From contig CM066917.1 of NCBI GenBank assembly GCA_033964015.1, forward strand, positions 27,435,951-27,499,950: a stretch of 64,000 nt of DNA, in the 5' to 3' direction. Origin of the DNA: Scolanthus callimorphus (lineage: Eukaryota; Cnidaria; Anthozoa; Actiniaria; Edwardsiidae). The translations under genes were made by a program, and so were the position numbers. Positions 11,425 through 22,289 of this stretch are shown here, piece by piece. The notes beneath the pieces were generated by a model. The model was not told the DNA's origin. It was given only the letters and a program-made list of their open reading frames with translations, and did not search any database. Numbering within the stretch: the stretch's first letter is position 1; each line of letters starts with the position of its first letter.

Positions 11425-14400
11425 ATTGAGAAAATCCTGTAGCTTTGCTTAATCTTTTCGTTTAATTCACCGTTATGTATTATTACAATACTTTGTACAA
11501 GTTTAGTTGAATTTTGTACAAGATTGAAAGAACTAATCTTTACAATTGAACAAAGCCAGATATAGAAGGTTTATCAAATTATAAATTACATCTTGTTAAC
11601 GACATAGTTATTTCGCACTGAACATAGCAAAATACATCGGAGCTACTTCATTTTCAAACGTCTGTATACATATTTACAATTCTTCAAAAGCGAGGGAAGC
11701 AAAAGTAATAGCTTTGATAAATGACTTCGTTGGTGTTTATTTTTAGAATCGTAGCGATATTGACGTATAATCGTGAACGCGACAAACGCACTTTGAATGG
11801 AAATCATTTCCGATAATTAACATTGAAACCAAGAAAAAACAAATTCATCAAGAGTGTCTTTGTGTCGTGTGCATTGTTTCTCAATGAGAAAGTGGTCATT
11901 TCCTGTGTCACGGAGAATATTTTGATCACCTTGTAAATTCGCAAAATAAAATCAACAGTTTATAGTACCAAAGTTAGCTATGATTAATATCATGGTCTAT
12001 CGACAGTTTATAACAGATTAGACGATCTACAGATTCGGAAGGAGTCTTCTCCGTTCCTGAAACTTTTAAAAAGTTTTCAAACTTTCATTCTTTAAGATGG
12101 AAAATGTATCCCAGTTAAGTTTCGTTTATAAACATATTTTCATTTTACTCATACATTGAGAGCATCAATTCTATATATTTATAGTCGTTTATGAAATTAT
12201 AACACCCTGTACGTCTGTGTACAGTATAGTTTGTACTAGAGTTCCACTGAATTGGTAAGATTAGTTTTAAGTTTATATGCGGTTGCACCTCACATCGACG
12301 TTGAGTTGGGACTGAAGGGAACTAAAACCAGATCGTTTAGTCTGTTCCCGCGTTAATACCTTCGTTCTAGCTTGACTTCGTGAATCTAGAATATAATAAG
12401 AACAAAGTCGTGAATTGAGTTTGAAAATCTCTTTTTATTCTTCAAGTAATCAATCATAACACATATACACAACAAGAGGCATAACAGCCTGTTCGATATA
12501 TTTCTTCTCTGTTGTAATATTTTGGCAAGTGTTCTCAGATAAGCCAAATACAAAATCTAAAACTCTAAATAATTGACGTATTCACACAGTGAATGAGTCC
12601 CATTCATTTCTTCTTTTCTCGAATAAAAAAAGAAATAACTTGAAGAAAGAAAATGCACTTAGAACTTTACCAGTATTATTTAGCTGTTCCCGGGCAAATA
12701 GTGCGATTTTTTATTTCACTTATTGGAAAGACTTTCGTCAGATTAATTTTTTTTCGTTATAACTAGAAATCTAACCTAGATATTTCACTTAAATTTGCAT
12801 CTCCACTCTGGAGCTTTCGACTAATGTGTGGAATTTTAGAGGTTGAATATAATACTGGTGAAGTTTTGGAGTGCTTTTCTTGGTTCAAGTCTGCCATGTT
12901 TGCTCTCACCACCTGGCTATGGTTTGAGGTTTGTTATAAATCTAGTTTACCTAGTGCGCCTGGGGGATTTATCACCGAGTCCTATCTCAACTGTAGAGCT
13001 ACAGTAACGCATATGTACACTTCTAAGGCATAGCCAAGGACAAATCCCTAAGTCAACAACTTCAAATCTCATAAATTTATAACAAAGTGTTGTCAGAAAG
13101 CGCTCCCATAAATTAATTTGAATTACCCCCGTCAACTTTGCTATCTTATCCACGTGTTTTGAGTTGTGGAGTAACATACTTTTATATACAAATGACCATA
13201 GCGCAAGAGCTTCTAGGAAGTAGTTTTGATATAACTGTGAAAAACTTCTGGGTTCTTTTTCTGGTGTTAAGTCCCGTAAATGCCGAGAAATTGAAAGCAT
13301 CTTAGTATCAGCACAACCACGCGTTCTACATGTGGCCTTAGATTCTTTACAAATAAACAAATTTCTCAATGGTACGAGAGCATGATATTAGGCTTAGTAG
13401 TAGAGCTGAAAAACCTCGAGGCAGTGCCATTTTAGTCGCCTCGAGTCTTCAGCGGTTCCCAAAACGTTATTCCAATTAGAACAAATAACCCTGAATTTGA
13501 AAGCTTTGATCTTCCGAGAGAAAATAAAATATGCAAAATCAGAATGATTTTGTAATGATTTTGTTCTTCGTCGTTTCGCAAATAAGATGTTGCGATTGCT
13601 GTCAAAGTTGTGGAAATTAACTTTAAGTAAACACAAGTATCTTTTCTAGTGTTGGTTTGTGAATTCAGGTCAGATATTTAGAAATTGTTTTGTTCTTAGT
13701 ACTGACGTAAGTTCTTTGGGTTATCACATTAAGTGAATTACAATCTTTGCATAACAATGTCGTCGATCAGTGAATGTTAGTTTGAGGCCAAAGATTAGAG
13801 CATTGTTTTCAACTATAGGTTTGTGATCCCCAAAAAACACAGAGCAGTGCCGCAGATCAGCATCCTCTTTTTGCCCGTTTCTTGTCGCGTTGAAATCTTG
13901 CTGTCAAGACGCGGGATTTTTGTTGATTCACAAACTCGTTCGCAACCAAAATGCGCATATATTAAATTGATAAAGGATTGCGCTTTCGAGTTGTATCTTG
14001 TTGAAACTGTGTCAGCTTTCGATTTCGCCCTGTGGCTATACAATAAATTAGACAGCGATCAAGGCATCTCAGTAACACTCATAATAGTTTCTATGTGTTA
14101 ACCAAGTTATTATGTGGTCTGCCATCGAAGAACTCATTAGGATTATTGTAAATCAAAAATTGCGTCTCATTAAACTGCATTTAGCGCAAGCCCGCGCGCT
14201 CTCTACACGAAGCGGAAATTTGGTCTCTAGAAAAACTCAGGAACACCTCTCATCAACTCGCAGCCATTTGTCGCTGACAAATTAACACATACTTAAGCCT
14301 AATAATATCCTCTCGCTCTACTCCGGTTTCAAATTAAGACATGAGTAAGAAAACAAGTTCAAGATAGTCTGTAAGCTGAGCAAATCCGTGTTGACGGCTT

Positions 14401-14490
14401 GCCCTTAGATAAACTAAATAGATAGAAGTCTCTGAAATGTGGAATAGCGGTATAAAGTCTACTAGGAAAACTATACTAAAGTTTGGCATT
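11425..14490. other. 3' flank of the Sox gene, no gene seen
   Basis: AT-rich sequence downstream of the Sox stop on the minus strand. Minus-strand AATAAA is rare here; one lies at 12,434-12,439, about 2.05 kb past the stop, but I cannot show that it is used. A short hairpin at 13,405-13,453 pairs GCTGAA with TTCAGC and CTCGAGGC with GCCTCGAG. Open frames of 80-140 codons have no recognisable content. Confidence 0.5.
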
Positions 14491-14493
14491 AAA

Positions 14494-15306
14494 TTAGAGT
14501 AATACCGGCACATAGGCGACAGGTCTGGAGAGGTCTTGCTGGGGCTGCCACACTCTTTGATTGCTGAGCTCCGAGCTGTTGTAAGATTTTGAGATGGGCT
14601 CGGGGCTTGACACGGGAGGGCTCGGAGTTGCGTTGACGGAGCCCTTCATTCCTCTGCTATCATCAACTTGTGTAATCCGTGGCTGTACTTGGCTGTGGAG
14701 CGGGCTCTGGTAAGCTTGACTACTATACACTGGCCTGCCCGACATCATGTCACTAGCGCGAAACGAATGAGTCGTGTCAATGGCGCCGGCGAATATTTGG
14801 CGGGAAGGCGAGCCAGAGTGAACCGTGCCTCCGTTGGAAACGTTTGGATAGATCACTGGATAGCCCGGCGACACAGAATGGTGAAACGGTGGACCTCCGT
14901 TTATTTTGGTATACATTGGATCTTGGGACAAAGCCACTGAATGAGCTATTGTTTGGGGCAATTGATTCGTCGAGAATTTATCAACCGCCATCATTGAAGC
15001 GGCGTACGGAGAAAATACGGGGGACGCCAGATCCTTCTTCTGCACTGATTTGGGCTTGCGCCTTTTTGGTTTATATTTGTAGTCGGGGTGTTCCTGAATA
15101 TGCAAGGCCTGGAGTCTCTTTGCCTCCGCAATAAACGGCTCCTTTTCCTCCGCTGTCAGCATTTTCCACTCAGCTCCGAGTCTCTTGCTAATCTCGGAGT
15201 TATGCATTCTTGGGTTAATAGTAGCGTAGTGCTTTCTCTTGCCCCGACTCCATACCATAAACGCGTTCATAGGCCGTTTGACATGACCTTCTTCTTGCTT
15301 GCCCAT
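14494..15306 (-). CDS. SoxB: Sox group B HMG-box transcription factor, single exon
   Basis: The 270-residue protein is a nuclear sequence-specific factor of the SOX family. The HMG box spans residues 8-86 and includes the family signature RPMNAFMVW and the run [14 protein letters not shown]. It ends in [15 protein letters not shown], which, with the following Lys-rich QKKD, resembles the group B boundary seen in Sox14/Sox21-type proteins. The rest is Ser/Pro/Tyr-rich with no further domain, as expected for SOX activation or repression regions. The start is supported by an in-frame TAG twelve codons upstream and a G at +4. Helix 1 reads [14 protein letters not shown], where bilaterian SoxB has QRRKMAQENPKMHN, so orthology within group B is uncertain. 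The ORF has no intron. It sits alone in about 30 kb of gene-poor DNA, typical of developmental regulators with distant enhancers. Confidence 0.95.
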   Translation of the reverse strand: MGKQEEGHVKRPMNAFMVWSRGKRKHYATINPRMHNSEISKRLGAEWKMLTAEEKEPFIAEAKRLQALHIQEHPDYKYKPKRRKPKSVQKKDLASPVFSPYAASMMAVDKFSTNQLPQTIAHSVALSQDPMYTKINGGPPFHHSVSPGYPVIYPNVSNGGTVHSGSPSRQIFAGAIDTTHSFRASDMMSGRPVYSSQAYQSPLHSQVQPRITQVDDSRGMKGSVNATPSPPVSSPEPISKSYNSSELSNQRVWQPQQDLSRPVAYVPVLL

Positions 15307-15801
15307 GCTAGTGATGTAGTAGTGCTTGATATAGGTGCTCTATCAGAGTTGAGTATGATCTGGGAGCTGTGATCTACAGCTCTGCTAAGCTCGACTGGTC
15401 GCACCAAAGGAGCAACCCGACTGTATTATGCTAGCGCGCCACTCACGACTTCACGCGCGTGATTATGCCACTACCTGATGGCTATAATGATATAATAGCA
15501 CAATGCTAATATTTCATTTCAATAATAATGCCCCAAGTAAACAATAGGTGTTAATTATATGAGAATGAATTATGCATACCTTGGGATCAACCAATCAGGG
15601 CGCGCGATCCTTCGGCGGTAACCTTTTCTGCAATTCCATGGGGACACGTGTTGTCAAGGGCTCGATGGCCAAGCCAAGCAAGATCTGCTCTCGAAAGCTC
15701 CATTTCTGCGCTGCTATGCAGCGTTCCAGCGTCTCCAATCTCTTGCCGGACTGGGCTACATGTGATTTCAGGGTTTTGGGGGTGTATTTGTTTTTTAATT
15801 C

Positions 15802-15829
15802 AAACAATATTCAAATAAGAGTATTGTTT
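15802..15829. promoter_or_regulatory. Inverted pair of SOX-type AACAAT sites
   Basis: AAACAATAT (15,802-15,810) and GTATTGTTT (15,821-15,829) form a near-palindrome with an 10-base spacer. AACAAT is the core recognised by SOX HMG domains. The pair lies about 500 bp above the Sox start codon, so autoregulation is possible. Motif recognition is direct; use in vivo is inference. Confidence 0.4.
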
Positions 15830-15843
15830 ATTGGAGACTTTCG

Positions 15844-15868
15844 ACACCTGCGAAATAAGGGCAGGTGT
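15844..15868. promoter_or_regulatory. Inverted pair of CACCTG E-boxes
   Basis: ACACCTGC (15,844-15,851) and GCAGGTGT (15,861-15,868) form an exact 8-bp inverted repeat around a 9-base spacer. CACCTG/CAGGTG is the E-box class bound by Snail-type zinc fingers and some bHLH proteins. It lies 15 bp from the SOX-like pair. Confidence 0.35.
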
Positions 15869-16499
15869 AGATCCTGACCATGTCAACCTAATGATGTGTT
15901 CCGCTCAATGAGCCTCATTCGCATCTGCGGTCCCCTCTATTGTCATTCATACACGTGTTTCATTAAGAGTTTACCTCGCTTTCTCCTGCGCTATTGTCAT
16001 GCTGCTTTAAAAAGATTTACAAGCCTTTCAGCCTTTTCTCTATTTAATGGACTTGACGGAGTGATTTACATAATGAAACTTGTGTATTGTATCAGGGGGC
16101 AAAAATAATCCGGGCAAGGACTGAATTTTTTCGCGGGTCAATTGCGGTTAGTAAAACCCTAGTAATACTCATGGGAAGACAGTAAACGTAAAGCAAGTCC
16201 TGGAGCCGCAAGTTACGTGCTCCTAACTAACGCCAGCAGACGCGCAGCATTGGCACAGCGCTGTACCTGTGCTATTTTTGGTTCTTACTCCTCCAAATAT
16301 GCATTAGGTGGAAGAGAGAAGCAATTAGATCAAGCGTTGCGATAGAGCCCTCCGTGCTGTAGCGCGCTATTTAACGTGTTTTTCGCACCTCCATAAAAAG
16401 CATTCCCTCGTCAAGGCACGGTTATCATTGTGAAAAGCAACTTGGCTATTGTTTAGAGAAGAAAAAACTACTAGTTTTTGTGTACCTTTTTATCAATCG

Positions 16500-19400
16500 A
16501 GCTAGAATGTAAAGTTTCACCAAACAGTGCTATCCCCTGCAGTTTAGATGTATTGTGGGTGGGTAAACTTCGCCCGAAACCCACTGCTATCATTCAAAAT
16601 CGCGCGCATAACACGAGTATTAACCATGTTTCCGAAATTGCGCAGAGAGAAAAAAAGCGCAAACTGGGAGCTAATTGTCGAGCAAAAATAAAAAAAAACC
16701 ATTTCAGTGGTATTTTCTTACTAATTTTTATCGGATTTATTTCTATGTTTATTTTAGAAATCATCGGACAATAGCTGACTGTAATAATGTTATTTGTCGT
16801 GAAGGACCGAGTCAATTAGATGGAAGGGAAATACATCGAAACGGTTGAGAGGTGTAAAACCAGACCAATTAAGCAACTTCACTGCTCCAATTTCCTGCTC
16901 TAATACAAGAGATAATCGGGAAAATAGCAGATGATTTTGAGTAAAATATTATTCAAAATACTCTTCCTCAAATTAGAACACGCCCATTAAAAAAATGAAT
17001 CCGTACCGGGAGAAATCCTAATATACAAAGTGCTTGAAAATTTTATTTGCAAAAGCGCAAGTCGAAGCTCTTTTCCGAATACAAAACAAACAAGTGGCTG
17101 GTGTGTTATATTGTAATTGGTTTTACTATGAGCTGGAATATAACCGTATATTTGATACAAGGGCTCGATTGGGCTGTTCGATCGCACTTGGAAGCGATCT
17201 TTGTTTGAGAATGTAATTCACCCTCGAATGCCGATAACAAAACTGCTTGAAGAAACCCGGCTCTGCTTATATGAACACGGGCTAATATTAGATCTAATAA
17301 ACGTAGTATCTTACCCAAAACAATACCTCCGCACAAGAGCGCAATGAACTGTGATTATAAACCCGTCGAACGCGAGCGAGACAATAACGAGCACGAGAGT
17401 ATTATATTCTGATATACTCCTATATTTACTCTTGACGGTACACGTATTATGCCAGGACAACTGCAAGAGAATGGCAGAGAAAGAAACACTATTGCAACGC
17501 TCTAGCCACCGATTATCCCTTCACGCTCAATGGCTGTGAATGAGCTTTCTTTCTCCAAAACTGATAAGTGCAGTTAATAAAGCTCGTGGTACATGATAAT
17601 ATTGGCGAGAAGTGAAGCTCACACTTTTCTTTCATTTTACCACAATAGCGCAAAGAAAGGCACAAAGCGTTCCAATCTTCATATTATCATTCGCTCTTGA
17701 AGGCAGGGGGTACGAAGTGCACAACTTTAGCTCACAATGAAATGTTTTCTGTTGATTAACAAACTTTGGTTTAAAATGTCGATGGAACAAAAACAGCGAG
17801 CCCGTCAAAAGACTGAGTATAGACTTTGTTACACAGATCTGTTGCCGCGAAACAGTTATTACTTTAGAATAGGCTCGGCAATTTGCATCGACTTTCTAAC
17901 TAGGCTTTCTTTTGCTCTCCGCACAAAGGAGCCAGGTAATAAAATATTACTGCTAACGCAACCTTAATTCACATTAACATTTTCTTTTTCAAGAATAAAA
18001 GAAAGAGAAAAGAAAGAAAAAAGCTCTTGGCACCTAAACTCAGGGCCCATTTGTGTTGTGCGTTTATTATCGCTCGCCGATTAACTGGGACAGTAAGGGG
18101 AAATGCGTGGAAAGAGAGCGAGAATCAAGACCGCGCAGAATTCCAAGGTTCAATTCAGGTGAGGTTCTAACGAAATCAAACAACTTCAATACTCTCTAAG
18201 CAAAAAATACAGTCTCGAATTCAAGAGGCTACAAGTAACCAAAAAATGTAACCGCCAAGTGTTAAAGGTTTTACTCGACGCGCGCTCGGTTATTTTTTTA
18301 TTTTTTTTTTACATCGGAAAAGGGATCGTTTAAGGGCGATTCGAAAATTATCCGAGTTTCAACACATTATTGGTAAGTTTTTAGCACAGGAAGCTTTGAT
18401 GGTATCTAATCAGAAGCGGGTTTTCGGAGTCAGGTGTCTTTAAAGCGTTGGATCGGGTACCCATCAGCGCGGTGAAAGGTTTCACGAGCGCGCTCCGCAC
18501 CAATAGACTTCCACATTCATACCGCATTATGGGATAAAATACCTCGATTATCAACATGATAAATTCTTGCTTTTCTCTCTTCGAGGATCTAATTTTTTTG
18601 GAAACCGCAAAGCTTTTTGGCGTTCTTCCGCAGATGTATTTAGCACTACAACTCATTACCGCAAAAAAAAAAAAACTACTGAAATTTGCCTAAAAAAACT
18701 TGCCTCGACACAAAGTCCATATTTTCATGGGAAAAATACATTAAAACAATGTTTCAATTCTTATCTTTGATGATGCCAGATCGAAAAATGTTTATTTTAT
18801 ATATTAAAGTACGATTTTTCTCTCGTAATTTTAATTTTACGAGGGCGTTTTTAATTCCTTAGTTACTCGTAGCGGTTGACAAACATGCGAGAATTCTCAT
18901 CACGGCGTAAAAGGTAATCATCGCCCAACAAATGGACCAGAAAGTAGTTAATGTAAGTTGACTGGGTTACAAAAGCGACCAAGATCTTTTGGCAGATAGA
19001 ATAAATAGACCCGCGTAGGAGAAAAAAGAAAAAAACAGTTTGGATCTTATCATGTGATATAAAAAGCAGATACTACTTTAGGTTTCGGTGCGTTTTGGTC
19101 AAATGGGGGTCTAGTGCTTAGCTTGCTAGCTTAATGGATTTAAAACTCGCTCGCAAGTTTGTCGGCAAAACAGCTGTCCAAAGAGCTTATCCCGATTCAG
19201 TGCTCGCCACTATCAAGTGAAATGTCACCAATTTTGTCATATTAGCTCTTCCAAAATAAAACTAACCCCTAAAGCGTTTGCTCAACCCTTGAATCATTTT
19301 GTTCTTCCGCTAAAGGAAATCGGCGCGCGCTCAACTACTAAAAACAACTCGACTACTAACGCAGTTGGTTAGATCTCCATATTCATATCTCACTAGGGGT

Positions 19401-20645
19401 CTCCCTGAAATCTTTGAAATCTGGCTTCTCTAAAATTCCAAATTTTAATGAATAGTTTCTAGAATTTTTTTTTCTGAAGCGTGTTTATTTTTCATCGCTG
19501 TATGATCTCGAGAAATTAGGGGGCTAATGGTGTGCGCCGAGCCTCCGGGGGCTAGTCGCTCACTGGCAGACACAATTGCTTGCTATTTACATTTCGAATT
19601 AACTTGAAATCGTTATTGACCTAGGGCTAACTGGAAACGGTTACTTGAAATTTACCAATGCTACTGAAAAAATAAAATCGAAAAAAAAAACCCGGGACAG
19701 ACAGCTTCTTATAAGTGTTAAGACAATATTCTTTGAGATACCGAACGGTTTTTATTTCCTTCATAAATGTTTTTATTTAAATTTTATAGCATTGTGAAAA
19801 CTACATTTTATCTTTGGAAATCAACATTTACGTAAGCTTTTTTAACACGCGCATCAGTTTCGTAGAGCGCAATTATTTTTCGGACCGTTAAAACGTTTTG
19901 ATATTATTTCCTCTAATTTCAAGGTATTGTCTGCTTTACTTAAAAGAACAAACATTGTCGATTGTTAATAACTTCCTTCGACCAAATCAACTGAAGATTT
20001 TATTCTAGAAACATAATGAAAAAGAAAGAAAAAATGTGACGATTTAGTTGAAAAGCAGATTTCAAAAGGAAAACTGCAAACACCAAGCGTATTGTGCCTG
20101 AAAGAAGGCGAACAAAACCTATTTTTTCCGGACTAAGAGATTAATACGTTAACGTGCGAAAAAGAGAAAAAAGAGACGTCTGAGTTCCTAAAATCAGATC
20201 TTTTATAAAGAACAATAATTGTTTATCAAAACCCAGCAGATTAGAACTTTAAAACATTGAAAAATATTTTTCGAGGGAAATAGCAATTTCTAATAACAAC
20301 AAAGCGATTTGACTTGGGTGGATTTCTCAATGGGACTGAATAACATCAATTTTTGGTCAATAAACAATAGCCCTCTCGAAAACTACCTTTAAAGCCGGCT
20401 TTTAAATGGGTTTTAATGAGAAAATAGGAATTTCAAGTGCATAAGCAAGCGAAGAATAGACGCGCTCGTTCGACCAGAAATGGATTTATTTTGAATGAAA
20501 TTTGCTTAGTAATCAAGAACAAGAGGGGCTTTCAACTTTGAAGGGGACGCAGTTTAATTTATTGAAGTAGAATCAGAAGCAATTGAATCCAAACAAATAA
20601 ATCTTTGGAGAATTTCGAAAGTGAGAGACAAAATAATTTTATCGT
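16500..20645. other. Gene desert upstream of Sox
   Basis: AT-rich sequence with homopolymer A and T runs and no open frame with recognisable content. It may contain distal regulatory DNA for the Sox gene, but I see no specific element. Confidence 0.5.
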
Positions 20646-20649
20646 TTGT

Positions 20650-20838
20650 AATGAACTTAAAAGTCCCGGTGTCCCAAATTGGAATGCGCTTTTCCAAAAA
20701 CTACATTTAGTGGAATACTTTCTTAACTGGATAATTCAGTCTTAAGCGACAAGGAGTATAATTTCAGCGTTAGCAATGAGCTTAAACGTCCGGCGTCCCA
20801 AATTGGAATGCACTTTTCCAAAAACTAAATTTACTAGA
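20650..20838. repeat. Short direct duplication
   Basis: CCCAAATTGGAATGCGCTTT followed by TCCAAAAACTACATTTA (20,670 region) recurs at about 20,796 with a few substitutions. Each copy is preceded by an ATGA(A/G)CTTAAA.GTCC block. The period is about 125 bp, and the duplication is non-coding. Confidence 0.75.
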
Positions 20839-21505
20839 AAACGGAAGCTGGAATGATTAACGAAGACAAAGACCCACGCCCCATAACGGAATCGTTTCCT
20901 CAAAGTGTGAGGTTAACAAACAGGACAGGTTGGGCTTTTAAAATGCGCTCCCACACTACCTTTGCTCCCATCCTTGTTATTAACCAATTGGCCAAATGGG
21001 AATGGCCAAGGATTGCGATGAAAACCTTAAAAGCACGAAGAACAATATTATGCAATTAGTCAAGAGGAACATGAGTTGTATTGTTTAGTTTATAGTGGTA
21101 AATGCACACAAAAATGTCATGCTTTTAAGGATAAAATAAAGCAAAAAAAAAAAAAAAAGCGGAAATAAAAGACGAGTTGAATCAGTTATTTTCTAGTCTT
21201 AATTTATTTTTTTAATGGAAAGATTTTCCCATCTATAAAATTGTGTTACCCTTCAGTTGTTATAAAAGAATTAAAAGTAGAACAGAAAAAGTGTTGAGTA
21301 AAGTACTGTTCATCATGAAAGGCTATTTATGGCAGATTTTCTAATTTAAAGATGACACTCTGTTTCCATCATGGAAATACCAAATGAATGAATAAATACA
21401 TAATAAAAAGATGAATAATATTGCTGTGTGCTTTGGAGGGTGAGCCTTACTTTTTTTGTCAAATATGGTACTTTATGGGCCTTTTCCTATTCGGAAGCAT
21501 CTTAT

Positions 21506-21775
21506 AAAACTGTTTTTGACGATATTTCTTTGATATATTTCAAATGAATAAACCTATGCCGTTTACACTTGTAAACAATGTAAACTTATAGATGATTCAA
21601 ACATATTGCCTGATAACTTTGTTTCATATATGTATATATATAAAACTGTTTTTGACGATATTTCTTTGATATAATTTTCAAAGGAATAAACGTATGCCGT
21701 TACACTTGTAAATATTAAAACTAATAGATAATTCAAACATATTGCCTGATAACTTTGTTTCATATATGTATTATA
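21506..21775. repeat. Tandem duplication, unit about 135 bp
   Basis: The unit starts AAAACTGTTTTTGACGATAT and ends AACTTTGTTTCATATATGTA. It occurs twice head to tail (about 21,506-21,642 and 21,643-21,772), with small indels distinguishing the copies. Confidence 0.88.
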
Positions 21776-21995
21776 TGAATATTTGCCTTGTACGCCAACA
21801 TTCTACAGAAGATTTTCCCCTATTGAATGCAAATTGCGCGGCGAACGTTTCTTTTTGAATATCAAATTTGTATAGTTCTCAAATAATAATTTCACTCAAA
21901 TCTAGGAGATATCATACAGATAGTTCACATATAAATACTGTTTGTCGATCATACTTGGAAGTATATAAAATTGCAGTTTACACATAGCCACTCTT

Positions 21996-22282
21996 GGCTT
22001 TGTTTATTTTTGTAAAACATAATTTCAATATTTGATTTTGAAAGTGAGACATGGCTTTAGTCATGCAACCTAGATCTAAAATTTTTCATTTATATCTTTT
22101 TTCTGTAACCACTTTTGTGTTTAAGCTTGATTTATCTCGTGTCTTTGTTTAATTTTGTAACACATAACTAATATTCAAGATTTTATTTTGAAAGTATAAC
22201 ATGACTTTGGTCAAACAACCTAGATCTAAAAAAAAATTGTATCTTTTTTCTTTAACCACTTTTATATTTGAGCTTGATTAAT
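21996..22282. repeat. Tandem duplication, unit about 145 bp
   Basis: Both copies contain TTGTTTA..TTTTGTAA.ACATAA, CAACCTAGATCTAAA, ATATCTTTTTTCT.TAACCAC and AGCTTGAT.(T/A)ATCTCGTG. They are adjacent and diverged by substitutions and short indels. Confidence 0.85.
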
Positions 22283-22289
22283 CTCGTGC

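Larger units (their letters stand above)
15310..16500. other. Upstream region of the Sox gene
   Basis: Contains an AT-rich TATTATATC on the minus strand at about 15,488-15,500, roughly 190 bp above the start, which could act as a promoter element. It also holds a GC-richer block at 15,595-15,807 that is open on both strands, and the inverted SOX-like and E-box-like pairs annotated separately. Regulatory function is inferred from position only. Confidence 0.4.

Noticed and set aside
12947..13369. 140-codon minus-strand open frame near the Sox 3' flank
   Set aside because: No domain is visible, the composition is Cys- and Leu-rich without pattern, and it probably occurs by chance.
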